Source of the DNA: Amaurobius ferox
Lineage: Eukaryota; Arthropoda; Arachnida; Araneae; Amaurobiidae
DNA length: 64,000 bases
Direction: 5' to 3'
Assembly (NCBI GenBank): GCA_951213105.1
Contig: OX578137.1
Span: 60,400,736-60,464,735 of the forward strand
Part shown: one piece after another, positions 33,040-45,239 of the stretch
Position numbering within the stretch: position 1 is the first letter of the stretch
Layout of the letters: each line of letters opens with the position of its first letter
Position numbers and translations under genes: made by a program
Notes under the pieces: model-generated
Databases searched by the model: none
Told to the model about the DNA's origin: nothing
The model's input: only the letters and a program-made list of their open reading frames with translations

Positions 33040-33615
33040 TTACAAAGCATTGCCTCCCATTTAGCGTTATTTTTTTTTTATCAATTTGGTGATATTTTTA
33101 TCAATTTGGCAACATTTTCGTCAATTTGACAATATTTAAAATGTCGTCAAGTTAGTTTGCGATATCCTGCCAAATTTTTCGCCAAACATTACGGACAGGC
33201 GGAGAAATGGGTTATTTATATAGTCGTTTGTTACATTATTTCCAAGACATTGAATTTTCATCAATTAGTCGTCATTTTCATTAATTTAGAGTCAATTTTA
33301 TGAATTTGGTGACCTTTTCGTCAATTTAACAGCATTTAAGTAGACTCACTAAGTTGGTGATATGCCTCGAAAATTTCGTCAAGCGTTACAGACAGAGAAA
33401 TAGGTTATTCTTATAGTAGATTCTTATATTTTTTCCAAGATATAGTTGTCATTTTTACTAATTTGGCTAAAGTTTTATCAATTTGGAATTTTTTTTATCA
33501 ATTTAGCAACATTTAAAAAAATCTCGCCAAGTTGGCGTTATTCCGCCAATTTCGATACCAAAATTTCGCCAAGCGTTGCCTAGATAAACGGACAGATAAA
33601 TCAAGGTGTTTATTA
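33040..33615 (-). repeat. Helitron-associated cgccaaattga repeat, three tandem units
   Basis: Units of about 190-240 bp carrying atcaatttggc, gtcgtcattttc and ttcgccaagcgttac(a/g)ga cag words, each ending near aggttattcttatagtaga. The same sequence abuts the Helitron at 58690-58927. Confidence 0.65.
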
Positions 33616-36240
33616 TAAATGAGAGAGGGATGCCATAGCCATTAGCCGTTACTCATTTAGCAACACCCAGGAGGCGCGTGTTACTTGTTTGTAAAGGACG
33701 CGTGTAACATTGCAGGAAAACATTATAGTAAAAACATTCAATATGAGGACACATTATTATATAAATATAAAGAGCAAATTTAAAATAATTATTCAATACA
33801 TATACTACGTGAAATATAATTAAAAGTAATCAAAATGATATTTACGTAATTAAAAAAACAGATAACGTGACATATGTGGTAAAGCTTATTATTTACTATC
33901 ATTGTTGAAGATGAAATACTTAGGATACAAACAAGGCTATATCCAACAATGCTTATTATTGAAGAACATTTATGTATTAAAAGAAGAAAGCTTAGCATGG
34001 TAATATTTTAGGATCTTTGATGAAACGATTAAATTTCAATATTTTTAAAAACTTATTTTATTTACCGTTACGAATAGACGATTTTTGTTTACTTTTCAAC
34101 TTGTTAAATATTTATAATTTGCGAACACACCTACAAAGCACATATAAAAAAATTGAACTTCCACGTGCTGAGTTCAATTTTCTTGCATTTTTGAACGATC
34201 CCCGGAGGAAGAGACCTACTAGCGCCACCTATCGGTTCTCCACATCTTTTCTCTGAGATCGCTGAAAGAGGGATAGGGATGCTGATCACAGATGAGGCAG
34301 AAACACAAGCAAAGAGAACTTATTTAGGCGTGCATAAGGGCTAAAAATGACCGATGCCGAAATGGTATTACAAATTTTTTGAATATATTTCACTGCTTTA
34401 ACAAGAAAAATTAGAGATTGATGGTATTATGATCTGAATTTATATCCAATATGTATTTCTGAATTAGAGGATCGTACACAAAACCGTGAGTATGTTTTGT
34501 AGTTGTACATAAATGTACATAAATATTGGTATAAATGTATTTTTGTTTTACAGTTGGTGACGTTTTTACATGTATTTTATGTAGTTTTGATTTCTTTCAA
34601 GTGTATTGAATTATTTAAAATATGAAAATATAAAAATTTGAGATTTTTAGAGTTTTAAGTAATATAAATCCATTTTTAGGTAAATCTTCTTATGTAATGA
34701 AGTAAAATTTAATATATATATTTAAATAAGGTAGCAAAATTAATTAGATTTTTCTTGATATAAATTATTTGAATTAAGAAATATATAAAAAACGGCTATT
34801 TAATGGATGTAAACGATTAGCTAAATAGTTTCAAAATACAGTAGAGAATATTTTATGAAAACATACTTATATTAAAAATCATATGAATTGAATTTATATA
34901 TGAAGAGAAAAGTGAGGAGGCGTAACAAGTGTGTACAGGGGCGCTGACAATTCAATGAAGAACGTCGTAAGTTTGTAGAAGGTTTTCTATTTGACTGATT
35001 CTTTTAAGCAAATCTGTAATAAACAGAAATAATTGTAATAAAATAAAATAATCTAAAATAATCCTGTAATGAATTAATAAGTATATTCTATAAAGTAACT
35101 TTATTTAACATTATACATGATTCTCTGAGTTAAAAGCGTAAAATAAAAAAAATCTTAAAATATATTATCTTAAATAAATAATTATTAGATGACAATAAAT
35201 AGATTATATTAAATATCCATTCAATTACAAATAGATAATTTTACATAATTAAAAATATATATCAATTTATAATTAACAATCGAAAGTATAATAGATAACA
35301 TTGAATTAGTATTAAATTATAAATATGTAGCATTGAATACTATGTAACAATATGTAACACGGAATTAATAGAAAACATTAATTAGATAACATTAAATAAA
35401 TTATTATAAGCTCTTTTTTGTCACAATGCTCTAAATATCAATAAGTTTCTTGTGCTTACAGATTGAGACAAGTGTACTAGTTTTCACAGAAAATCTGTGG
35501 GTATTAGAATTAAATTAAGCTGGAAATATTAACAGTTCAAAATCGAGAATTGAACCCTGTCCTCTTGCATTGTGTCCTGTCAGGCTACCAGCTGCCGGAA
35601 TTACCCTGAACTTAAACAAATAAAATGGTAATAAATCACAAAAATATAATATTAAATAATTAACATTATATAACTATTAATGTCGTGTTATATAATTAAC
35701 ATTATATAACACGTCATTAATACAAAATGCTCTAGATAGAATCTGATGATGTTTCTGCTCTTTACGATTTCTCTGAATCTATTTTGTTGATTTTCATGAT
35801 TTCTTTTAAACGAATGGTCTTGACCTGCAGATTTGTCCAATATTTTTGATTAAAGGAAGAACGCATTTGAATTTGAATTATGAACAATTTTGAATTTTGA
35901 AATTCAATGCTGTCTATTTGCTGAATTTACTTGGCCGATTTATAGTATATATATTTTCAATCGTTTTTAAAATTCATAGCTGTTTACAGAATATTCTTGG
36001 ATTATACTCAGTTAATTTTTATAATTTATTTTTCAACAGAAAGGTCTGAATCTGCAGATTAGCTCAAAAGTTTTGGCTAACTTAAGAATACAGTCAAATT
36101 TGAATTATGAATTTTGGATCCATTTGTGCCATTTTTTTTCTAATTTGTTAAAGCTGTTGCCAACTTAAAAGAAAATTCTTTTAAGAATTTTTGCAATTTT
36201 TGTAAATAATTACCTGCCAAGGAAAGCTAATAAAAATATG
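33616..36240. other. AT-rich non-coding region
   Basis: No credible gene. 35080-35430 is nearly pure A/T. Short open frames (for example 33789-33998 and 34017-34256) have low-complexity composition and no recognisable motif. Confidence 0.45.
35540..35600 (-). other. tRNA-like Pol III promoter boxes (degenerate tRNA or SINE head)
   Basis: On the minus strand, tggtagcctgacagg (A-box-like, 35576-35590) is followed about 20 bp later by gggttcaattctc (B-box-like, 35545-35557). Spacing suits a type-2 Pol III promoter. No full cloverleaf could be drawn, so this is more likely a tRNA-derived SINE remnant than a tRNA gene. Confidence 0.4.
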
Positions 36241-36580
36241 TTTGTTGGATTGTGATGCTGATTACAATAGAAGTTAATTTAGATAATATAGAATTTAACA
36301 GAATTTTTGTATGCTGATGCTGATTATGTTAGAAGTAGATCCCAATAATATAGAAACAAATCGATTTTTTGTATTTTTCTGTTGATTATGATAGAAGTAG
36401 ATCCCAATAATATAGAAACAAATCGATTTTTTGTATTTTTCTGTTGATTATGATAGAAGTAAACCTAAATAATATAGAATATAATAGAATTGCTTTATTT
36501 TGATGCTAATTATGATAGAAGTAGACCTAGATACAATATAATCTAATTTCTGCCTGCTGTTGATTATGATAAAGTAAACC
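36241..36580. repeat. Minisatellite, about 65-bp unit, five copies
   Basis: Units share ctgttgattatgatagaagt, agatcccaataatatagaaa and caaatcgattttttgta. Two central units are nearly identical; the outer ones have decayed. Confidence 0.8.
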
Positions 36581-37661
36581 CAAACAATATAAAATCATAA
36601 ATGATATAGAATCATAAATAATAAAGAATCAAATGAATGAAATAGTCGAGTAGAGATTCCTACTCTAAATGTTTTATAATTTTACTTCCATTTTCGGAAA
36701 GAAATATTGGAAAAATTTAAGGCCATTCCTTTGGTTCAGCTTGGATAAATATTATAAGGTCAATATTGTTTACCAATTTAAATCAGTACGCAAAATTTCA
36801 CTTGAATCACACAAATTGGTTAATCTAAATCTGTAGTTTTTTATTATTTTTCACAAGAAATCACATTTTATTTTTCATGGAAGCCGACCAGAGTTTATGA
36901 ACACATAATTTGGTAAATGCAAGTCACAAATCACACCAATACTCATATGAACATTATTTTTATTAATTAAGATTTTATTTTTATTAATATCTTAATATTT
37001 ATTAAAGGTAATATAACGATTTTAAAATTAACCTTTCCTTGCCGGCAAATGGGAAAAATAGAACAAATTTCAGAAATTAGTTACTTGTTGTAACGTAAAT
37101 TTACAGACATAATAGTTCAAGTTCAGCCATCAAGCAGTTTATGAGAGTTATAGGGGTGATGCTCTTTTGACATATGTTTAAAATTTGAAGCATAGGTTGT
37201 AGTTGCTATTATTAGGCATTTTCAAGATGCGGTCCAGACTATCCCCTTTTGAGCCCATTTGGCCCGTGGGCCACATATTATTGAGAACCAGTGGTATAAA
37301 TCCATCAAAATCCATCGAACTCAAATTTTAACCCCATTCCGATACCTAAATATCTACTGGTAGAAAAAAGTTACCAGTTATACTAAGATTGTTCTTTATT
37401 GCGATCCCTGAGAGGTATAGATTTCCTTTTGCTCAGGAGAAACGTTTTAAAATGTTCGTGGATTCAACCCTTTATTACGCTTCATAAATTAGACTTTCTA
37501 ACTATTTCATAAGAATATCCTTGAAATTTCCAGTTATAAAATACGAGTATTTCTCCCCTTTTTTCTTCCCTTTCGCTCATCTTTCGAGTATATTATTTCA
37601 GCATTTTCTACGCATTTCAGTATTTACGAAGAAAACGATAGACCTCGAGTTTCTATCGTAT
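36581..37661. other. Non-coding sequence
   Basis: About 1.1 kb with no gene or repeat partner that I can recognise. Confidence 0.4.
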
Positions 37662-37861
<200 letters not shown>

Positions 37862-37865
37862 TTTA

Positions 37866-38598
37866 TACCTTTGATCTTTGATTTCAAAGGTTTGTTTAAT
37901 AATATTAATATAGATGATCTGTATAGAATTATTTTAGGAATTTTTGAAAAATATAATATCAACCTAAAATATTCAAATTTTCTCTTTAAAAAATTACTTA
38001 ATTTCACTCTTTATGAGAATTATATTCAACATGGTGGTACTTTTTTTAAACAACGGGTTGGTATCCCACAAAGGAGGTGTGCCTCATTATTCTTAGCTAA
38101 TTTGTATTTATTCTTCTATGAAAAAGACATTAATCCAAGCTTGCATAGTATGCACATGTTTATATATTTAGATGACATATTATGTGTATCCCCTAATAAT
38201 ATCTCTATAGTATTAAACGTTTATCCAAAAACCTTACAATTAAATGCAAGTAATAATGACTCTAATGTTGCAAACTTTTTAGATTTAAATTTAAATTTAC
38301 AAAATTGTAATATGGTTATAAACTTGTATGATAAAAGACAGGATTTTAAATTTAATACATCAAAAATTCAACATTTTGACTCTTGTTTGCATATATCTGT
38401 ATTTAGAAATATTATAATAAACCAGGTATAATCAATAAAATTTGTGATGAATATTATAAATTAGCACATTTTATGGAATTATTGAGTACAGCGACTAATA
38501 ATGCATATCCTTCCAAGTTCGTTATTAAAATTATCAATTCAGTGTATCAACTTTCACTCGATAGCATCCTAGAAAACTTTCCCAATTATAGTAGCTAA
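37866..38598 (+). pseudogene. Penelope-like reverse transcriptase fragment
   Basis: From 37871 it reads [20 protein letters not shown] (RT palm motif A region), VGIPQ (motif B), LANLYLFFYE, then MFIYLDDILCV with the catalytic YLDD at about 38163, FLDLNLNLQN and INLYDKRQDFKFN. After a stop at about 38430, homology resumes in another frame (CDEYYKLAHFMELL to ENFPNYSS) up to 38598. The GS residues normal after VGIPQ are RR here. The 5' fingers and any GIY-YIG domain are missing, so this is a 5'-truncated insertion beginning at the AT run. Confidence 0.8.
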
Positions 38599-39393
38599 CA
38601 TACATTTAAAAAAAAAATTAAAAAAAGAAAAAAGAATAATTATATATAATTATTTATTAATTATATAAATAAATAAAAATGAAAAATAATAAACTAAGTA
38701 AAAAAATTAGAAAAATCGGAAAATAAGATGCATTAACATTAATGTTTTGAATTTTATTTTCGCTAAAATTTGTAACTTTTGCCAGTATTGAAACTACGAT
38801 TTGAGCGCCCTTATAATGGTGTATAATGACATTCTCGTTTATCCAGTTTTCCCATGAATTACTTGTTTAGTAAGAATTTTCATCTTTGATTTATGTTCAT
38901 ATTCAGAATTGCGTGTATGGGTTGTTCATATTCTGAATTGCTTGTCCGGTCTCCAGCTTAGACTCACTGGACGGGTCTGGGAATTACTGTGAACGTTCGT
39001 TCTGCCTCCCTGGTAGAATTTTGACTTGTTCATTCCGGTGCTTCTAGATAATTTAAGCTGTTGAGGTTGATCGTGTATACACGTGGTGAAAGAAGAAGGG
39101 TTCATGCCACATGGTAATACACATTTTCTTAATGTTCCTATTTTCCTTTTTTGATGCCTGTAGTCTGAGTATTTATAGAAATGTGCTATTGCTCTATCTG
39201 AAACAGGCATGTGTTTGGGTTAGTTAGAGTTAAATACTCAGACCTGAGGAGGAATTTAATTCTGACTAATCATCGAATTTAGGCTGGTGCTGTTCTCTTC
39301 TCTTATCGGCATTATGGCCGTGAATTTGCTTCTATGGTGATGTTAATATTACTTGAATTTTTATTTTTACATAAATATTTTTATTATTACATA

Positions 39394-39435
<42 letters not shown>

Positions 39436-39437
39436 TA
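38599..39437. other. Non-coding; probable Penelope-like 3' sequence then unassigned
   Basis: 38605-38720 is A-rich, probably the 3' UTR or tail of the preceding RT fragment. The rest shows no recognised feature. A (TA)n run at 39401-39431 marks the site into which the Tc1 element inserted. Confidence 0.4.
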
Positions 39438-39904
39438 CACTGCTGGACAATTGCTAAGGACGGATGACACTATCACGAATAACTACCACAAAATGAAAGA
39501 AAGCAAAATGTGGAAAATTAGAATAAGTGCGGGATACAGTAAGAAGAGGTGTGCGTATTCAAATTTTTCATTTCCACGCCTGTTCGTTACGTCATAGCGC
39601 TGATACGAGATTTAAAGGATTTGACGCGTGTGGACAGTTGTTGTTCCAAGTGAAAGTTTTACGGGAAAAATTTAACTGATGAACTTGAAACTTTTGGTAT
39701 GTCTTCCCGATATCACTGAGATGATTTTATGTGTGGCCGTATTATTGGAAAGATCGAAGAAGGGCGAAAAATAACAGATGTTGCCAAGGAGTTCGACATC
39801 GCCCATAGACTTTGTTTACGGTTGGAGCAAGCAATTAAAATAACTGGAATGTGTAGCAAGCGTCATGGGGCAGGTCGTGTTAGAAGTACGACGCCTGCAG
39901 GAGA

Positions 39905-39966
39905 ACCGGCCACTCAAACTGCTAAGGTAAGCCCTAGGGACAGTCGAGTGGTCTGGGTTTTCGACT
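39905..39966 (+). mobile_element. 5'-truncated SINE 3' end (62 bp) in Tc1
   Basis: Flanked by cctgcaggaga (39894-39904) and cctacaggaga (39967-39977). The insert (accggccactcaaactgcta ... gagtggtctgggttttcgact) matches the 3' end of the SINE at 23071-23374. Removing it restores the Tc1 frame. Confidence 0.8.
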
Positions 39967-40125
39967 CCTACAGGAGACAGGTACATTGTCCTATCTTCAA
40001 AAAGGGACCGGCGCGCCGCAGCTCAGCAGGTGGCAAATCAGTTTATTGCTACCACAGGACAGCGAATCTCTCAGAAAACTGAAGTCAGACGTTTGGGAGA
40101 AGGAGGACTATACGTCCGCAGACCT

Positions 40126-40350
40126 TTTTTTTCAAATGGCTAGGCATTTGACTCATCATCATTCGCCTTTGTCAGCGGCCAGAACGTGAACCATTTAGCC
40201 GTCCCAGGACGTTGCCCCAGGCGCACCAGAGGGGGGCGGAACACACTACGCCCACAACACAAGCATCGATGCCCTACGTGGGACTCGAACCCACAACGCG
40301 GCGGTCGAGCGATTGCTGTGGAAACGCTCCCCTTGACCACTACGTCGGCG
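40126..40350 (-). mobile_element. tRNA-derived SINE in Tc1
   Basis: On the minus strand, A box (tagtggtcaagg, 40331-40342) and B box (ggttcgagtcc, 40281-40291) are both excellent. A tRNA-unrelated GC-rich body follows, and a short A tract (T8 on plus at 40126-40133) forms the tail. Direct repeats agacct flank it (40120-40125, 40351-40356). The Tc1 reading frame resumes directly after the right repeat. This is a different family from the 5S-derived SINE. Confidence 0.85.
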
Positions 40351-40556
40351 AGACCTGTTGTGCGTATCCCATTGTCTAGACTGCACCGTACCGGCCGTTT
40401 GCAATGGTGTCGTGAGTATCGCAATTGGACCGAGCAAGACTAGGCTTGCGTACTATTCTCAGATGAGAGTAGGTTCAATCTGTCATCGGATTGTAGACGC
40501 CAACTGATCTGGCGTGAGAGTGGCACTGCTTATCGTCCAGGAAAGGGGCCGTAGTA

Positions 40557-41394
40557 AACACCACGTAGTAATTTTACAATTGCATTATTTACCCTTGATT
40601 GGATAACTCATTTTTGTGAATTTCATCCATTGTTATCACCTAACATTCACTACGCCTAATACTGAAGACTATTTTTTAAAGACTATTTTACACTTGTCCT
40701 GAGTCCGATACTGATTACTATTTTTGAAAGTCTTCATTCAAAAAATTTTCCGCTCATGCTCAATATTATGATCATTCCGGTTTCCACTCGCTTTATTAAT
40801 TAGATGTAGAATGCTCTGCAGTATGTATGTTCGGTTGCAAGCATTTCGACTCACACGTGGTGACTGTACCTGTAAGTTTCTATTTCAGTTTTTTATATTT
40901 TTGGTTTTTAATTCTTTTGGATTTTATTATTTCACCTTCCATTAGAAAGTAGACAGTTCCAATGGGGTATATAGTCAAATTCTATCGCCATTGTTAGAAA
41001 CTGGCAATTCTTTCGATTTAAATTCGTATTGTATGGCTGTCCTGAAGAGAATGTAATTTCGAACTAACCGTCATTTTGTTGTTTCAACTGATTGTTCTCC
41101 ATGTCTTGATCTTTTATCTTGAGCTAATTATTACTGACATTTCTCATTTATGCCTTGTGTGCTTTTTCAAATTTTTAATATATATATATTTATTATATTT
41201 AATTATGATAGTTGTATACTAATATTGCCCTCATCTCTATTCCACTATAGTGATAAGTTACCTTCTATTTTTATGCTTAATCTTGATCTACAGTTACTTA
41301 TTTGTTGCAGATATGCTAGAGATGGGTTTTTGTACTTACCGTAGTTTATGAAATTTTCGATTAAAAATTTCAATTTATACACATACATATATAT
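40557..41394. other. Non-coding; possibly 5' flank of the Penelope-like element
   Basis: No gene recognised. From about 41150 the T-rich composition resembles the UTRs of the Penelope-like elements here. Confidence 0.35.
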
Positions 41395-41452
41395 CCGGCC
41401 TTCCATTTTGCTGCTCTAAGTCTTCGGACGAGTCGGTTGGTCTGGGCTTTCG
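41395..41452 (+). mobile_element. 5'-truncated SINE 3' end (58 bp)
   Basis: ccggccttccattttgctgc ... cggacgagtcggttggtctg ggctttcg, the same 3' end as the SINE at 23071-23374, between direct repeats acatacatatatat (41381-41394; 41453 on). Confidence 0.75.
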
Positions 41453-41873
41453 ACATACATATATATATATATATATTTCTTGTGAATCTAAGAGTAACAC
41501 TATTTGTATTATATAATACCTAGTGTTTTATTTACTCAAGTTCTGAATTGATTGTAACAATAATGTTAAATCTTTTCTCTTTTATTTTGTAATATCTTTC
41601 TTTCTATCATTAGGATTAGGTTTTACACGGATTTATTTGTATATATAGATTTTTCTATTACGAACTATTTTATTTCATTTATATATTATTCTCTATGTAA
41701 TATTGTCATAATATTAATCATCCTTATATCATTATGATCTACAGAACTTTTAGGTTTTAGAGATTGGCAAATATAGGCATATTTATTATTATATAATTTA
41801 ATAGATATTGCCCGGTATTTTCGATTCATGTTGGGAATTGCCCAGACCGATATCATTTTACCAACTTTGAGCC

Positions 41874-42370
41874 ATGGATAGTATAGATTATAATAATTAT
41901 CGAACTAAAAATTATAACTTCAATAAATGTAAGAATAACAATTACAAAACATGTCCTTCTGCTTTCAACTTTCAAGTCACGAACCAAAATAACCATTTGT
42001 CTTTCAGCAAGTTTTTTAATTGCATTTATAAATTATCTTGTAACATTTGTAATTTATCTTATATAGGACAAACTAGTAATCCAATTCATCTACGTATGAA
42101 TGTTCTCAGAGATCATGTAAAAATATATCCTCAATAATAATTTTCTTCCTTTATCTAATAAAATTGAATATAAACACTTTGATAAACAAGGTTTTGAAAA
42201 TATTACTATTCATATTTTGGATATAGAAACTAATCTAGCAGACAGGATTTTTTTTGAAAATTTCCATAAATCAAATTGTACTCTTTTTCCATATGGATTA
42301 AATCAAATATATCTAAATGGTAATATTGTAAAAAATAGTTTTGTAGATAACAAATACTCCATCTTTAATT
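41874..42370 (+). pseudogene. GIY-YIG endonuclease domain of a Penelope-like element
   Basis: Starts MDSIDYNNY; the nuclease core reads NCIYKLSCNICNLSYIGQTS then NPIHLRMNVLRDHVK (GIY-like IYKL, YIG, catalytic Arg region). Two Cys (C..C) lie between the IYKL and YIG motifs. After a frame break at about 42125 the C-terminal half continues (HFDKQGFENITIHILD ... DRIFFENFHKSN ... LFPYGLN), with the Glu of the E..F motif and the PYGLN typical of this nuclease. It lies 5' of the reverse transcriptase, the permuted order of the Naiad/Chlamys-type Penelope-like elements. Confidence 0.8.
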
Positions 42371-42704
42371 ACCTTTTTTGGATCCCCAAATAAAAAATAG
42401 AAACTCTGTTAAACACAAAGATTAAAACGAGGTAAAGGAAGTTCCAAACATCATGAATATAAAGCTGAGATTAATTGTTTACATCATCAATTTAATAGCC
42501 CTTATATATGGAAAATAATAAAATCATGGATATTTGCGGTTAAGAAAAAACATTTAAATAACGTGTATACCATATTCTTAAAATTAAATCTAACTAATGA
42601 ACATTTTAATCACATTTTTTATGATTTGTTCATTACTAGATCAAAGTATTTAAAATTAAATCTAAATTAATTTCATAATAACACTCGTTAAGTTTAATCA
42701 TTTA

Positions 42705-44345
42705 ATGTCTATTAAGGATTTGAATATATCTAAGACTTTTAAATACAATAAGCCTATAGAAAGAGCTATTTTTAATTACAATGAAATTTCTCAATCTCTC
42801 TCTATAGATATAGATTCCATGTCTAATTTAGATAATGAATGTATTTGCAAAGATAATAATTATGCTAATTATATTAATCTACATTTGGGTCATATTGTTA
42901 CAGGAGACTTAGCCATAGTTAAAGACGATTCTTAAAGAACTGTAAGGTCTTATTATACTAAATTCAGGTTACAATCTCATAACAACTCAACTAATATACT
43001 AAAGTCAATCAATCTTGACCTTGATAAATATATTTATAAATTAGCTTGCAAATAAGCACTGCCATTAGAGGCATTTAACATGTGGAAATTTACTTTATTA
43101 TCTATTTATTAAAAATATTATTAGTATTATTAAATTGTCTAGATCTATATATACTATTGATAATATAAAACAATCTATTATTGATTTGCAAAAATCTCTT
43201 GTTATTACTTATGTTGATAAAGTTTCTAATGATTATGCTATTTTCTGTAAAAATTCTATATTCAATTTCTGTTAGATTATTTAAAGAATAATAGTCTATC
43301 TAAACTTGATTCACACTCCATTATTAGTATCAAACAGAAAATTATCAATTTGTATAGTGATTTAAATATTAATTATAAATTTTTGAAATTTCCATATATT
43401 GTGCTTATTCCCAAATTTCATAAAAATCCTAAATTTAGAACTGTAGTTAGTGGTCATAATTCTTACTCTACTACAGCTAGCAAATTACTACTAAATAATT
43501 TAAATGTACTAAATGATAGTTTACGTTATTCTTGTAATACATATTTTATTCTAAATAATAGTAAAGAATTAAAGAATAAATTAACAACTCTTGGTAAACT
43601 AATTGGATTTCAAACTTTTAATTTTAAAGATCTTTTAATAACATTAATATTACTGATCTTTATGATGCAATTTTAGCTCTATATAATGCATATATTACTA
43701 ATCAATCCACACACATTAAATTAAAAAAATTTCAACTTCTACACTTCGTACTTTTCACCTTTCTGGTAGGTCGGACGGTCTGGGTCTCAACAACAACAAC
43801 AACTTCGTACTTTTCAATAATTATATTTTTCAAGGTAATAAATTATACTTACAAATCTCTGGGGTGGAGCTGTAGTAGCAGTATGTTAGCTAATTTATAA
43901 CTTTTTCATTATGAAAATTCTTTTATTTCAACAGATTATATAATTTACAGATATGTTGATGATCTGATCTGTTTAGTATTTACTGACAACTCTGCCATAG
44001 ATAAAGATTTCTATCCGGATAACTTGGAATTAATTCCTAATGAAGCCTCTATTAGTAATAGTGTTAATTTTTTGGATTTAAGTCTAATTAAAAACCTACT
44101 AATAGGATAGTTACTAATTTATATGATAAAAAAGACTATTTTCATTTTAATATTAATAAAATATTACCATTTAATTCCTGTAACTCGATTCAATTGTTTA
44201 GAAATATTATACTTAATCAACTGTTTAGAACTTATAGGTTATCAGATAAAAAATATCATGCTTTGCACATTAATAACATAAAAAGTATCAGTTTATTATA
44301 TAAATATCCAGTATATTTAGTAAATGGTATAGTTAATAAGTTTAA
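42705..44345 (+). pseudogene. Penelope-like reverse transcriptase, decayed
   Basis: Pieces in order: 42705-42935 (a Cys-containing ECICKDN then LHLGHIVTGDLAIVKDDS, a conserved pre-RT block); 43350-43676 (FPYIVLIPKFHKNPKFRTVV, fingers); a frameshift near 43630 within NFKDLF; a SINE insertion at 43758-43801; then SSSMLANLYLF, IYRYVDDLICLVFTD with the intact catalytic YVDD at about 43950, NFLDLSLI and the C-terminal block ending NGIVNKFKLAEYS. Several stops and shifts make it non-functional. With the GIY-YIG part it forms one element of roughly 3.2 kb including the 3' UTR. Confidence 0.85.
43758..43801 (+). mobile_element. 44-bp SINE 3' end inside the Penelope-like RT
   Basis: cctttctggtaggtcggacg, gtctgggtctc and (CAA)n, flanked by a perfect 15-bp duplication acttcgtacttttca (43743-43757, 43802-43816). 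It is the 3' end of the SINE at 23071-23374, and the RT frame continues across it. Confidence 0.9.
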
Positions 44346-45060
44346 ATTAGCCGAGTATTCTTAAAATTCCCTCCTTAGTATCTTATATTAGTTAATTGTT
44401 AAAATTCTTTTGAATTAGCATTACTATGTATTTACATCCTCCTAGACATTTGCCTCCTTGCTTTCTATTATTTTACGCGCCCTTTCATTACGTATATTTT
44501 ACTGGCGAATTTATCACATTTTATGACTTTTTTGTATACTGTTACTTATATCTCACGTTTGGCAACAGTTGATTTCCACTATTATCTCCTGCGAATGACA
44601 ACAGTAGGCTCGTTATTTAATCCTCGTTGCTCGTATTGATAGGACACGTGCTGTAGTTTCTCGGCTACTCTTATATTCCTATTTCATTTTACAAACTTTT
44701 AGCTTGTTGTTCAAGTCGGAAGAGTTTATAGATATTATCTATCTCTTTCATCAGAAACAAGCTTTTTTGTTCATTTTGAATAGATACTTGGATTTGAAAA
44801 CGCATTTTTTCAAAATGAACATTTTTTAGGCCTAGTGCTTATCCACGTGTATTGCTTTAATGCTTGGTTATTTTTTGTGTCTCAATTTTCAAATTCCCAC
44901 CATTGATATAAGTTGAATATATTTAGCTTGATGACTAGATATAGGCATTTTATTCTCCTGTAGTAATGATTCTCTATTTTTTACACCCTTTTATGTTGTT
45001 AGCATTGTTTATGTTAAGGTTTTATGAGTTACAACTTTTCTCTTTTCTATCATTGGAATT
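44346..45060 (+). mobile_element. 3' UTR of the Penelope-like element
   Basis: Matches 9217-9810 (3' UTR of the other copy): both carry tagtatcttat.tta, ggcaacag, and aaacaagc followed by ttttgttcatttt. Ends at an AT run. Confidence 0.7.
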
Positions 45061-45183
45061 TCATATTATAATTCTATTACATAATATATATATATATATA
45101 TATATATTATGTAATAGAATTATAATATGAAATTCCAATGATAGAAATTCTATCATTGGAATTTCATATTATAATTCTATTAC

Positions 45184-45234
<51 letters not shown>
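45061..45234. repeat. Triplicated inverted repeat with (AT)n loops
   Basis: A word of about 45 bp (ctatcattggaatttcatat to tctattacataat) occurs three times in alternating orientation: forward (45048-45090), reverse (45107-45148) and forward (45149-45190), with (AT)n between. Adjacent arms are perfectly complementary. It lies at the 3' end of the Penelope-like element. Confidence 0.85.
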
Positions 45235-45236
<2 letters not shown>

Positions 45237-45239
45237 AGT

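Larger units (their letters stand above)
39438..40556 (+). pseudogene. Tc1-like element with truncated transposase and two nested SINEs
   Basis: A left terminal sequence starts cactgctggacaattgctaa after TA. The transposase begins near 39729: RIIGKIEEGRKITDVAKEF (HTH), GAGRVRSTTPAG, then, past the first SINE, DRYIVLSSKRDRRAAAQQVA and, past the second, RLQWCREYRNWTEQD, a stop (TAG at 40441) and CVLFSDESRFNLSSDCRRQ with the first catalytic Asp. It ends at YRPGKGP (about 40552). The other catalytic residues and the right TIR are missing. The two SINE insertions plus the TAG stop inactivate it. Confidence 0.85.

Noticed and set aside
34017..34256. Small gene (79 residues)
   Set aside because: Low-complexity AT-rich sequence with no motif, splice pattern or repeat partner.
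40140..40443. Protein-coding frames on both strands
   Set aside because: They run through a tRNA-derived SINE and Tc1 remnants; the reading is an effect of the GC-rich SINE body.
44690..44770. Possible hammerhead ribozyme on the minus strand (CTGATGA core) in the Penelope-like 3' region
   Set aside because: The flanking complementary words pair with each other in a way that does not make the three hammerhead helices, and the core is not conserved in the copy at 9540.
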